This document shows positions 16,335-24,342 of a stretch of 64,000 bases of DNA, in pieces. Within the stretch, counting starts at the first letter, position 1; every line of letters begins with the position of its first letter. The notes under the pieces are model-generated. The model did not search any database. It saw only the letters and a list, made by a program, of their open reading frames with translations, and was not told where the DNA came from. The stretch is from Spirochaetaceae bacterium UBA5556 (lineage in GTDB: Bacteria; Spirochaetota; Spirochaetia; Treponematales; Rectinemataceae): the NCBI GenBank assembly GCA_002425765.1, contig DIMW01000004.1:182385-246384 (forward strand). The letters run 5' to 3'. Both the position numbers and the translations under genes were made by a program.

Positions 16335-16810
16335 ATATTGAATTCACCCTGAACGGCACCATACAAAAGGTATCCATCACCAGCGTGGAGCGAGTTCTTG
16401 ATGTACTCATGCGACAATGCAACATAAAAAGCCTCTCCGGAACATGCCTTGAGGGACGGTGCGGGAGCTGTCTCATCCTTGTCGACAACAAGCCCGCCTA
16501 CAGCTGTATAATGCCCGCATTCTTTCTGCGCGATCGCAGGGTCGAAACAATAGAAAACTTTACAAAGACGCGGGAATACAGCCTTCTGTATTCCGAGTTA
16601 AACCGAGAGGGAAGCGCATCATGCTCTTCCTGTCAAAACGCGATTATGCTCATGGGAATGTCCCTTGTGCGCAGGACACAGGCTCCCGCAAAAGATGAAA
16701 TCTTCGACACATTGGCCAACGCCCACTGTGACTGCATCGCTCCAGAAGATTTTGCCAGCGCGGTTCTAACAACAATGCAGCATTTGGCAACAGCGAGAAA
16801 AACGCCATGA
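16331..16810 (+). CDS. XDH-family [2Fe-2S] iron-sulfur subunit
   Basis: The 159-residue small subunit of a molybdenum hydroxylase complex. The plant-ferredoxin-type cluster is intact as C-x4-C-x2-C-x11-C (TCLEGRCGSC, then AYSC), and the second helical cluster keeps CSSC and CDC, though its surroundings differ from the usual GxCxxC...CRCTGY. All eight cysteines expected for two [2Fe-2S] clusters are present, so electron transfer is plausible. ATGA overlaps with both neighbours imply tightly coupled translation. Confidence 0.85.
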   Translation: MNIEFTLNGTIQKVSITSVERVLDVLMRQCNIKSLSGTCLEGRCGSCLILVDNKPAYSCIMPAFFLRDRRVETIENFTKTREYSLLYSELNREGSASCSSCQNAIMLMGMSLVRRTQAPAKDEIFDTLANAHCDCIAPEDFASAVLTTMQHLATARKTP

Positions 16811-17640
16811 ACCTCAGTGAAATCCACTACCCACACAATTTACAGGAGCTGACGCTCCTGCTGGAGCATGAGCGAAACGTTCAAATCATCGCGGGCGGCA
16901 CCACGTTCGGATACGTTCAAGCGTCACGCTATCTCTCGTTCGAGCCCTCTATTGCGTACATCCGGCATATTCCAGAGCTCATATCGATCCATAAGACAGA
17001 GCGGATGATTTCCTTTGGAGCGGCCTGCACTCTCAGCGAACTTGAACATGTATACCCTTTTGAACAGGGGCAGGCAAAAGAACTGATGCACACCATTGGC
17101 ACTTCCGCGGTCCGCAATATCGCGACGATTGGCGGCCATCTCATGTACGGGAAAAGGTTTTTGACCTTATGGGCCCTTCTGGCATGCCTCGATGCCGAGC
17201 TGGAATTCAAGGCTATTCTAAAAACGAGCACAAAAAACATCTGGTATTTAGCGGACGAGCGGGGGGTTCCCGCGATTGGATCCGGAAATCTTCTCACAAG
17301 AATCAGAATCCCTCTTCAATCCATAGATCATTTATTCATAAAACGTGTCGGGGGGAGCATGTTCCCCGAGGGGGACGGGGCATATCTCGTATCCGCGGCG
17401 ACCGTCGACCGTCGCTCGATTGCGAATTTCAAACTGGTCGTCGCTGGCGCCCGTGCATATAGGGATTATGACGCCGAACAAAGAATTATTTCCTCTCCCT
17501 ACCCTCTGCCGGCAAGGATTCTGCAGAATGCCCTGAGGATGTACGCGGAGAGTCTGCGCAAGAGTAATTTCTGGAATGTTGAACTTCTTTTGCCACTCAT
17601 TTCGCAGGCGCTGGAAAATCTACAGCGGTCAAACACATAG
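16807..17640 (+). CDS. XDH-family FAD-binding subunit (CoxM-like)
   Basis: The 277-residue medium subunit of a molybdenum hydroxylase. FAD contacts are visible as IIAGGTTFG near residue 30 (usual AGGT) and ATIGGHLMYG near 100 (usual TIGGN), followed by LACLDAEL. The C-terminal CO-deh flavoprotein domain is present but divergent. It completes a large-FeS-FAD operon driven by a NusG paralogue. FAD binding is likely; the electron acceptor is unknown. Confidence 0.83.
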   Translation: MNLSEIHYPHNLQELTLLLEHERNVQIIAGGTTFGYVQASRYLSFEPSIAYIRHIPELISIHKTERMISFGAACTLSELEHVYPFEQGQAKELMHTIGTSAVRNIATIGGHLMYGKRFLTLWALLACLDAELEFKAILKTSTKNIWYLADERGVPAIGSGNLLTRIRIPLQSIDHLFIKRVGGSMFPEGDGAYLVSAATVDRRSIANFKLVVAGARAYRDYDAEQRIISSPYPLPARILQNALRMYAESLRKSNFWNVELLLPLISQALENLQRSNT

Positions 17641-17656
17641 GGGGGTGAGGCTTTTT

Positions 17657-18436
17657 ATGTCAGAGCTATCAAATAACGCAGGCAGGCTCTTCCTCGTTCC
17701 AACGCCCCTGACCCCCTATTCATCACAGAATTGGGAACCTCGGCGCATCCTCGGGATGATCGCGCCCGACATTCTTGAGAAATTGCGCTCCATTTCTTTT
17801 TATGTCGTGGAATCTGAGAAATCGGCCTCACGCTTCCTCTCGAGAATTTTATCTTCTGAACACTTCGCGCAGGTACATTTCCTGCCACTCGATGAACATT
17901 CCACTGACAACGATTTGCAGGCGCCCCTTGCCGCACTGAAGGCCGGAAATGACGGTGCGATACTCTCTGAGGCGGGCTTGCCGTGCATTGCCGATCCGGG
18001 GGCTGCCCTGGTCGCGGCAGCACACCGTGAAAATATAAAAGTAATACCACTGGGAAGTGACAGCTCCCTGCTCATGGCGCTCGCCTCTTCGGGGTTGAAT
18101 GGTCAGGAATTCAGCTTTCTGGGCTATTTGCCGGTACGCGAGGAGGAATTACGAAAAAGACTCGTCTGCGAAGGGCGCGCGGCATTAAACGATGGTGCAG
18201 CGCGGATTTTCATCGAAACCCCATATCGAAATGCAAGAACTATTGAAGCCTGCAAGGACGTTCTTCCCGAAAAGATTCACCTCTGTTTTGCCAGCGAACT
18301 TGGCACAGAACAGCCGACAGTCCTCTCTATGCCCATCACCCTATGGAGAAAATATAGTTTCACAGCTCCTGGCCTGCCGGCCGTGTTCTGCTTCGGGTTG
18401 CCCGCGAGGCTCATGGACAAAAAAAAGCATGGATAG
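17657..18436 (+). CDS. RsmI-like SAM-dependent methyltransferase (tetrapyrrole methylase fold)
   Basis: Carries the tetrapyrrole-methylase signatures in the RsmI order: RLFLVPTPLTP at the start, ILSEAGLPCIADPGAALV, and EFSFLGYLPV. True RsmI 2'-O-methylates C1402 of 16S rRNA; this belongs to the shorter, more divergent RsmI-like group seen in Bacteroidetes and spirochaetes, so the substrate is inferred. The start at 17657 is set by GGGGGTGAGG 6 nt upstream and gives 259 residues; an earlier ATG at 17576 would run into the FAD subunit. Last gene of the plus-strand operon, converging with mfd. Confidence 0.85.
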   Translation: MSELSNNAGRLFLVPTPLTPYSSQNWEPRRILGMIAPDILEKLRSISFYVVESEKSASRFLSRILSSEHFAQVHFLPLDEHSTDNDLQAPLAALKAGNDGAILSEAGLPCIADPGAALVAAAHRENIKVIPLGSDSSLLMALASSGLNGQEFSFLGYLPVREEELRKRLVCEGRAALNDGAARIFIETPYRNARTIEACKDVLPEKIHLCFASELGTEQPTVLSMPITLWRKYSFTAPGLPAVFCFGLPARLMDKKKHG

Positions 18437-18507
18437 TTATTCCATTCCTGATAACCATGACCTACTACGGATAAGAACGACGCACAGGGCCCGTTCCGGC
18501 ACTCATC

Positions 18508-21500
18508 CTATCCGGCCAGGAATGAGAGTCGCTCCTTGAGATAGGCGCTCTTCTCGTTGAGGCCAATCGCCTTGGTCTGAATCTGTATGGCGTTCGGTTT
18601 CTCGGGCGAAAGACGAATCGCTCCCGACGATTCGCGGATCAAGCGCAGTATCTTCTCAACCGAAATCTTCGACACCTTTGAGAACTCGACCGAGACAACG
18701 CCATTGCGCTCTCTGAGGCTGCTGATTGAGAGCCTTCTGCAGAGGACCCGCATCTCCGCGAGCGAAAGCAGAGAAAGCGCCTCCTCCGGAAGAGGACCGA
18801 AGCGTTCGACCAGCTCTTCGTGGAGCGAATCCATCTCTTCCTGGCTCTGCACTGAGGCGATCCGTTTGTAAATTTCCATCTTTATCATCGGCACCGAGAT
18901 GTAGCCGTCGGGGATGAATCCCGAATACTCGAGCTCCAGATAAGGCTCCTCCTCAGCCTGTCCCATACCGGAAAGCCGGGAGACCGCCTCATCGAGCAAT
19001 TTCAGGTAAAGATCGAAGCCGACCGCGTAGATGTCACCCGACTGTTCGCGGCCCAAGAGATTGCCAGCGCCACGCACTTCGAGGTCTTTCATCGCGATTT
19101 TGAAGCCTGAACCCAGTTCGGTAAAATCCGAGATAATCTGAAGCCGCTTCATTGCAAGCTCGCTGAGCGCCCTCTTGTCCGGATAAAGGAGATACGCATA
19201 CGCCTGTCTGTCGGAGCGGCCTACCCTTCCCTTGAGCTGGTAAAGCTGAGAGACGCCATAATTATCAGCTCGATCGATAATTATCGTATTTACATTTGGG
19301 ATGTCGATGCCGTTCTCTATGATTGTGGTGGAGACGAGCACATGAAAGGCTCCATGGATGAAGCGGTGCATGATCGACTCCAGGTCGCGCGCATCCATCT
19401 GGCCATGGGCGCTCTCTATAAGCGCCTCGGGCACAAGTTGTCGGATGAACTGTTCAACATCGGGAAGCGTCTCTATGCGATTGTGGAGGTAAAATATCTG
19501 GCCGCCACGCGCCATCTCGTGCCGGATCGCGCGCGCAACCAGTTCCTGAGAAAATTCCTCGACAAAAGTCTGTATCGACTGGCGCTCCATCGGAGGAGTC
19601 TGCAACACCGACATGTCGCGGATTTTGAGGAGAGACATGTGAAGAGTACGGGGAATCGGCGTCGCCGTCAGGGTAAGACAATCGATTCCTGCCTTCATCT
19701 CCTTGAGCCGTTCTTTGTCCTTGACGCCAAATCGCTGCTCTTCGTCGATGACAAGAAGGCCAAGGTCCTTAAACCGAATATCTTTCTGCAATATCCGGTG
19801 AGTGCCGATCACCATATCAACACTGCCGTCGGAGAGACCTTTGACGGTGGCTTTCTGAGTCTTCTTGTCGATAAGGCGGGAGAGAAGCGTCACCCTTACA
19901 GGAAATTCTCCGATACGCTCGATAAAATTCTCGTAATGCTGTTCGGCAAGAATAGTGGTAGGCGCCAAAAATGCGACCTGTTTTCCGGCGGTGACTGCCT
20001 TGAAACAGGCCCGCATCGCTATCTCCGTTTTTCCGAAGCCGACATCGCCGCAGACCAGTCTATCCATTGGCTTCGGGCTCTCCATGTCGCGTTTGACCTC
20101 CTCGATGCAGCGCAGCTGGTCCTCCGTCTCCTCAAAGGGAAACGTCGCCTCAAATTGAATCTGCCACTCGCTGTCGGGAGGAAAAGTAAAGCCGCGCGCG
20201 GCCCTGCGGCGGGCATAAATCCGGATGAGGCGCTCGGCAAGCTCTTCCACCGATCTGCTGACCCTCTTTTTGCGGTTTTCCCACGCTTTTGAACCCAGCG
20301 AGTCGAGCCGCGGAGCCTCTCCTTCATTTCCGATATAGCGCTGTACAAGATTCGCCTGTTCGATGGGCACAAAGACTTTTTCGTCTCCGACATAATCGAT
20401 GCGGATATAATCCCGCTCGAGCCCCAACACCGTAAGCCGCTCAATGCCACTGAACCTGCCTATCCCATAGTTGACGTGCACCACGTAATCGCCTGGCGAA
20501 AGTTCGATGAAGCTCTCGATCACCGCACTCTTCGCCCTCGCAAGCGAGCGCGGCACATGCTTGCGTCGGCCGAAGAGCTCGTGTTCGGCGAGCACGCGCA
20601 ATTTCAGCGCGGGCACAGTGAAACCCGAAGAAACAGGGCCATGGGCGATCGTAATTGAGTCATCCTGAATGAGCGAGGCTATTCGCTCAGCCTGGGGCTC
20701 GGTCGAAGCAAATATCCATGTGCGATACTGATCTCTTTTGAAACCTGCCAGCTCCTCCTTAAATAGCCGGATGTTTCCAAAGTAAGAGCGTGGAGGCTCA
20801 GCCCCAAGCGAAATCCTGTCTGTCGAGGCATCGACGCCTTTGAGCGCATAGCAGAAGACCGCGGCTGACGCCGAACTCAGAAGTTCGGAAATATTGAAGA
20901 CGATCTTGTGGGGCGGCGGCACGATCGCTTCGCGGAGCGCGAGTCGGTACATGGATGCGTATTCTTTCCGGATAGTCTCGGAAAGCGCCTCAATGCGCTC
21001 CTGTGCGACGACGACAAACAGAGTGTTCGAATCAGCATAATCGAGCAGGCTATACGTTCGACCGAAGGCGAGCGGGAACCAAAATTCTTCACCCTGTATC
21101 TCTCTACCCGTGGCCAACGCCTCAAGTAACTGGTCAAGGCGAGCTTCCGGTTGTGCAAATTCAAGCGAATTCTGTCGCAGGCGCGCGATCGCGCCCATAT
21201 CCCATATGACTTCCTTCAGCGGACGGATATGCACCTGTTCGATCTTTTCGTTTCCAGACTGAGTTGCAGGATCAAAACGAACAATTTTCTCAATCTGATC
21301 AAAGCCGAAATGGATACGGACCGCGTATTCGTCGCCGGGGATATAGACATCGAGCACTTCCCCGCGCATCGCATATTCGCCAGGTAAACTGACAGAGGGA
21401 ACACGGAGGTATCCAAGCTCCGCGAGCCTGTTTGAGATTGTAGTCGGCTCGAAAAGGGCCCCTACTTTGAGAAGCGAAGTGTGACCGCGCATGTATTCGG

Positions 21501-21903
21501 GGGGAGGTACGGGAATCGCCAAGGTACGCGCCGAGACCACGGCGATCTCAAAATCACCTTCGGCGAGCCTTGCGAGCGCGGAAGTCCTCTCGGAGAATAT
21601 ACGGGACCGGCTTGGAATTGCCCGATAAGGGGCACCCGGCCAAGAGGGGAAAAAAAGAACCCTGGCATCCGTCAGTGCGAGATCCTGTCCAAATTCCTCC
21701 GCCTCCTGCTCAGAAGGGAGCACGACTATGTACCTTTTCCCCGTGTGCCGGGCAAGCGGGGCCAGGCTGAAGGCAAGGAGGGAGTTCTCCGAATTCTGTA
21801 TATGAATAGGGAACACACCGCGCTCCAACTGTTCACGTACTACTCGTAGCGCAGAATTACGGGATATTTTGTCGAACAATGCTTGCAGACTATCTGGTTT
21901 CAT
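18508..21903 (-). CDS. mfd: Transcription-repair coupling factor Mfd
   Basis: Large SF2 translocase that removes stalled RNA polymerase and recruits UvrA. Domain order: UvrB-like N-terminus (VLPSEQEAEEFGQDL, FFPSWPGAPY), the CarD-like RNA polymerase-interacting domain (SPGDYVVHVNYGIGRFSGIERL region), the RecG-like helicase with Walker A GDVGFGKTE and the DEEQ box VIDEEQRFGV, motif VI QLKGRVGRS, and the C-terminal TRCF domain. The frame opens at 22065; the first 49-54 residues look non-coding. ATG at 21903 (1131 residues) or 21918 are the candidates; TATACT at 21932-21937 would give a very short leader. Confidence 0.96.
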   Translation of the reverse strand: MKPDSLQALFDKISRNSALRVVREQLERGVFPIHIQNSENSLLAFSLAPLARHTGKRYIVVLPSEQEAEEFGQDLALTDARVLFFPSWPGAPYRAIPSRSRIFSERTSALARLAEGDFEIAVVSARTLAIPVPPPEYMRGHTSLLKVGALFEPTTISNRLAELGYLRVPSVSLPGEYAMRGEVLDVYIPGDEYAVRIHFGFDQIEKIVRFDPATQSGNEKIEQVHIRPLKEVIWDMGAIARLRQNSLEFAQPEARLDQLLEALATGREIQGEEFWFPLAFGRTYSLLDYADSNTLFVVVAQERIEALSETIRKEYASMYRLALREAIVPPPHKIVFNISELLSSASAAVFCYALKGVDASTDRISLGAEPPRSYFGNIRLFKEELAGFKRDQYRTWIFASTEPQAERIASLIQDDSITIAHGPVSSGFTVPALKLRVLAEHELFGRRKHVPRSLARAKSAVIESFIELSPGDYVVHVNYGIGRFSGIERLTVLGLERDYIRIDYVGDEKVFVPIEQANLVQRYIGNEGEAPRLDSLGSKAWENRKKRVSRSVEELAERLIRIYARRRAARGFTFPPDSEWQIQFEATFPFEETEDQLRCIEEVKRDMESPKPMDRLVCGDVGFGKTEIAMRACFKAVTAGKQVAFLAPTTILAEQHYENFIERIGEFPVRVTLLSRLIDKKTQKATVKGLSDGSVDMVIGTHRILQKDIRFKDLGLLVIDEEQRFGVKDKERLKEMKAGIDCLTLTATPIPRTLHMSLLKIRDMSVLQTPPMERQSIQTFVEEFSQELVARAIRHEMARGGQIFYLHNRIETLPDVEQFIRQLVPEALIESAHGQMDARDLESIMHRFIHGAFHVLVSTTIIENGIDIPNVNTIIIDRADNYGVSQLYQLKGRVGRSDRQAYAYLLYPDKRALSELAMKRLQIISDFTELGSGFKIAMKDLEVRGAGNLLGREQSGDIYAVGFDLYLKLLDEAVSRLSGMGQAEEEPYLELEYSGFIPDGYISVPMIKMEIYKRIASVQSQEEMDSLHEELVERFGPLPEEALSLLSLAEMRVLCRRLSISSLRERNGVVSVEFSKVSKISVEKILRLIRESSGAIRLSPEKPNAIQIQTKAIGLNEKSAYLKERLSFLAG

Positions 21904-21982
21904 CGTATGCTGTCCCATTGAAAGCGCGTTCAGTATACCTTTATTGCGTATCGATTTCCATGGGCGCCAAGATTGAAATACT

Positions 21983-22381
21983 ATGCTTGTACTACTTTTG
22001 ATTGAAGAAAACTCCATCGCGGATATTGTCCTAAAAGAGTTGCGCGATGCCGACGTCAGTGTCATTCGCTATCGCGATCCGCTGCGTGTATTGGACTACA
22101 TCGCCGAGCTCGCACCCGATGCCCTCATCGTACGGCAGAAGGATTTTCCGCTGCACGCGCAGTTGCTTGCGGTTCTGATCCGGTTTTATAAGCCGCTGCA
22201 ACGCTGCAAAATGATAGTGGTGGGAAAGGAATACCCAGCATTTTCTTCCTCTGTTTTCATAGAGGAAGAGGCCTTATCCAAATCCCCCTCTCTTCTCTTT
22301 GCCGAATTCTCAGGGCTCATGCACGCTCCTCGTCGCGGAAGCAGGCTTGTCGCGAAAGCTCAGCGCATGATGAAAGAATAA
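21983..22381 (+). CDS. Receiver-like protein lacking the phosphoacceptor aspartate
   Basis: A 132-residue protein with the pattern of a response-regulator receiver: an acidic pair after strand one (LLLIEENS), helix, and strand three APDALIVRQKDFP, where the phosphorylated Asp of PDLIILD should be; Arg51 occupies that position. Strand four MIVVGK follows. I propose a phosphorylation-independent pseudo-receiver; the last 50 residues are not recognisable. It is divergent from mfd and 51 bp upstream of an ArsR regulator. No clear ribosome site precedes the ATG at 21983. Confidence is moderate that this is a gene and low for the family. Confidence 0.6.
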   Translation: MLVLLLIEENSIADIVLKELRDADVSVIRYRDPLRVLDYIAELAPDALIVRQKDFPLHAQLLAVLIRFYKPLQRCKMIVVGKEYPAFSSSVFIEEEALSKSPSLLFAEFSGLMHAPRRGSRLVAKAQRMMKE

Positions 22382-22394
22382 TGTATCCTCGAAC

Positions 22395-22423
22395 TTGCAT
22401 CTTTATAAAATTTGCTATATAAT
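22395..22423 (+). promoter_or_regulatory. Promoter of arsR-type gene, predicted leaderless
   Basis: TTGCAT (22395-22400), exactly 17 bp, TATAAT (22418-22423). The ATG is at 22433, 9 nt after the -10 box, so the 5' UTR is at most about three nucleotides. Confidence 0.7.
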
Positions 22424-22432
22424 AATCGCATT

Positions 22433-22762
22433 ATGGACGTAACCCCAAAACCATGCAATGAAAAACAGTTGTCGCCCTATGCGCAAAAGTATAAAGCGAT
22501 TGGGCACCCTATTCGACTGAAAATCCTTTGCCTCATTGCGCACGAGGAAGTCCCCTGTGTCGGAGATATCTGGCGATGTATCGATCAGCCTCAGCCTGTT
22601 GTGTCCCAGCATCTGGCTATTTTAAAGCGCAATGGCATTGTGTCTTCAGAAGTGAAAAAAACGCGCCGCATTTACTCCATAAGTGACCCGTTCATCAAAA
22701 ACTTAATCGACTCTATGATCTCTGAAATATGTGCCGATGCAGACGACACGCATTCGAAATAG
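22433..22762 (+). CDS. ArsR/SmtB-family winged-helix transcriptional regulator
   Basis: The 109-residue protein has an HTH_5 domain: KYKAIGHPIRLKILCLI (helix one), GDIWRCIDQPQPVVSQHLAILKRNGIVSSE (helix-turn-helix), and a wing KKTRRIYSISD. Cysteines at Cys8, in ILCLI, PCVGD, WRCID and near the C-terminus (ICADADDTHS) could bind metal but do not match the ELCVC sensing box, so the effector is unknown. No transporter or efflux gene is adjacent; ispG converges downstream. The start chosen lies directly behind a consensus promoter with no ribosome site. Confidence 0.9.
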   Translation: MDVTPKPCNEKQLSPYAQKYKAIGHPIRLKILCLIAHEEVPCVGDIWRCIDQPQPVVSQHLAILKRNGIVSSEVKKTRRIYSISDPFIKNLIDSMISEICADADDTHSK

Positions 22763-22805
22763 TTGTTATTTTTGTCTATTTTTTATCACATCACAAGAGA
22801 CGAAC

Positions 22806-23885
22806 TTAATTCGCCTTCTCTTCGATGAGCCTGTCGAGTTCTTCCTGAAACGCCGCATCCGCGTCGCGCGCATCGATCCTTCGGATTATCTCTCCACGTT
22901 TAAAGATCAATACGGAATTCCCCGCGCCAGTTATGCCTAAATCGGCCTGTCGTGCCTCCCCCGGCCCGTTCACCACGCAGCCCATGACCGCGACGGAGAT
23001 GTCGGCGTCTATAGAATAGAGCCTGTTCAGCCACCTCGAGGTGAAAGCGTGCGTATCGAACGCGGCCCGCCCGCAGCGCGGACAGGAGACGATTCTCACC
23101 CCATGCGCATTCTTGCCGGCGCAGGCGAGAATCTCTTTGCCAGCCATCACCTCCTGTTCCATCGAATCGGAGAGGGATACGCGGATGGTTGCCCCTATCC
23201 CCTGTTTCAAGAGCGGCACCAGCGCTGCGGTATTCCGGACAATGCCGGCGACGAGCGGCCCTGCCTCGGTGACACCCAGATGCAAGGGATAAGGGTATCG
23301 CGAGGCAAACTCTTCGTTGGCGCGGACCACTTCGTCGGGTTCATTCATCTTGAGCGAAACGACAATATCGCTGAATCGCATTGATTCCAGAACTTCAATC
23401 TCGCGCTCCGCCGCCTTCAGTGCGGCACTCACGATATCCCGCTCCCGGGCCAGGTCTTTGGGAAGAGAGCCTCCATTGATGCCTATGCGGATCGGAATGC
23501 CCTTGTCTATGGCCTTTGCGACGACTTCACGGACCTTCCATTCGGCGCCGATGTTGCCCGGATTGATCCTGATCTTTGCGATGGGAAAATCCATGCACCG
23601 GAGTGCGATGCGCCAATCGAAGTGAATATCCCCGACTACCGGCATTGGAGAGCGACCGGCGAGTATACCAAGCGATTCCGCTGCCTCGATATCCGGGACG
23701 GCGAATCGGATGATGTGGCAGCCGAGTTTTTTTAAACCGGAAATTCTTTCAATTATGGGAGAAAGGCAGGGATCGTCAGTGCCAGAAAATACGGGAAGCG
23801 GGTCTTTCCACATCGTCTGAATGCTCACGGGCCACTCGCCGCCCAAGAGCACATTCCCGACTTTTATCGTCTTTGTGAGAGACAT
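22806..23885 (-). CDS. ispG: 4-hydroxy-3-methylbut-2-en-1-yl diphosphate synthase IspG (GcpE)
   Basis: [4Fe-4S] enzyme of the MEP isoprenoid pathway converting MEcPP to HMBPP. Cluster ligands Cys268 and Cys271 (VSCPRCGR) and Cys303 (MGCVVNGPGE) are present, as is the following glutamate. At 359 residues it is the standard bacterial length; the TIM-barrel part contains GDIHFD and KIRINPGNIG. It follows the V-ATPase K gene by 34 bp and may be part of that transcript. The bacterial form normally uses flavodoxin or ferredoxin as reductant. Confidence 0.97.
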   Translation of the reverse strand: MSLTKTIKVGNVLLGGEWPVSIQTMWKDPLPVFSGTDDPCLSPIIERISGLKKLGCHIIRFAVPDIEAAESLGILAGRSPMPVVGDIHFDWRIALRCMDFPIAKIRINPGNIGAEWKVREVVAKAIDKGIPIRIGINGGSLPKDLARERDIVSAALKAAEREIEVLESMRFSDIVVSLKMNEPDEVVRANEEFASRYPYPLHLGVTEAGPLVAGIVRNTAALVPLLKQGIGATIRVSLSDSMEQEVMAGKEILACAGKNAHGVRIVSCPRCGRAAFDTHAFTSRWLNRLYSIDADISVAVMGCVVNGPGEARQADLGITGAGNSVLIFKRGEIIRRIDARDADAAFQEELDRLIEEKAN

Positions 23886-23919
23886 GCAGAAAGCCCCGCC
23901 TCAAGTGTTCGATAAAGAA

Positions 23920-24342
23920 TCAGATCGCACTGAAGGTGAACGCCAAGACAAAGAGCGCCACGGTCTCGCAGAGGCCGACGACGGTTATGTAGTTGGCAAA
24001 GCCCTTGCCGGTCTCCCCGTAGGCATCGCAGCCCGCGGCCGCAGCCTGTCCCTGGGCAACCGCCGACATGCCAATCGCCAGACCGGACATAGCCCCCGCA
24101 GCGAGGAGGAGCAAGGGGTCCTTCGCCGAGTTGATGATTCTGCCCATCAGAATAAAGCCATAGATAGTCTGCGTAAGCGGTGCGCCCGCGAAGGCGACGA
24201 GCAAGAATGATGCCGCTTTATTATTCAAATAGGAGCGCTTCCACGACCCGATTGCCGCCATACCGGCAATACCCGCGCCAATACCGGACCCCGTCGCCGA
24301 CAGTCCCAGCACGCATGCCGCACCGATCAATGCAATGTTCAT
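23920..24342 (-). CDS. atpK: V-type ATP synthase subunit K (membrane rotor ring proteolipid)
   Basis: A 140-residue, four-helix proteolipid formed by duplication of a hairpin. The second hairpin keeps the ion-binding Glu126 (GLCETVALF), while the first has APLTQTIYGF instead of a glutamate. Thr57, Gln58, Gln97 or Gln99 and Glu126 line up with the sodium ligands described for Enterococcus hirae NtpK (T64, Q65, Q110, E139), suggesting Na+ coupling. Its start overlaps the stop of subunit I (ATGA). Membrane location is certain. Confidence 0.94.
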   Translation of the reverse strand: MNIALIGAACVLGLSATGSGIGAGIAGMAAIGSWKRSYLNNKAASFLLVAFAGAPLTQTIYGFILMGRIINSAKDPLLLLAAGAMSGLAIGMSAVAQGQAAAAGCDAYGETGKGFANYITVVGLCETVALFVLAFTFSAI

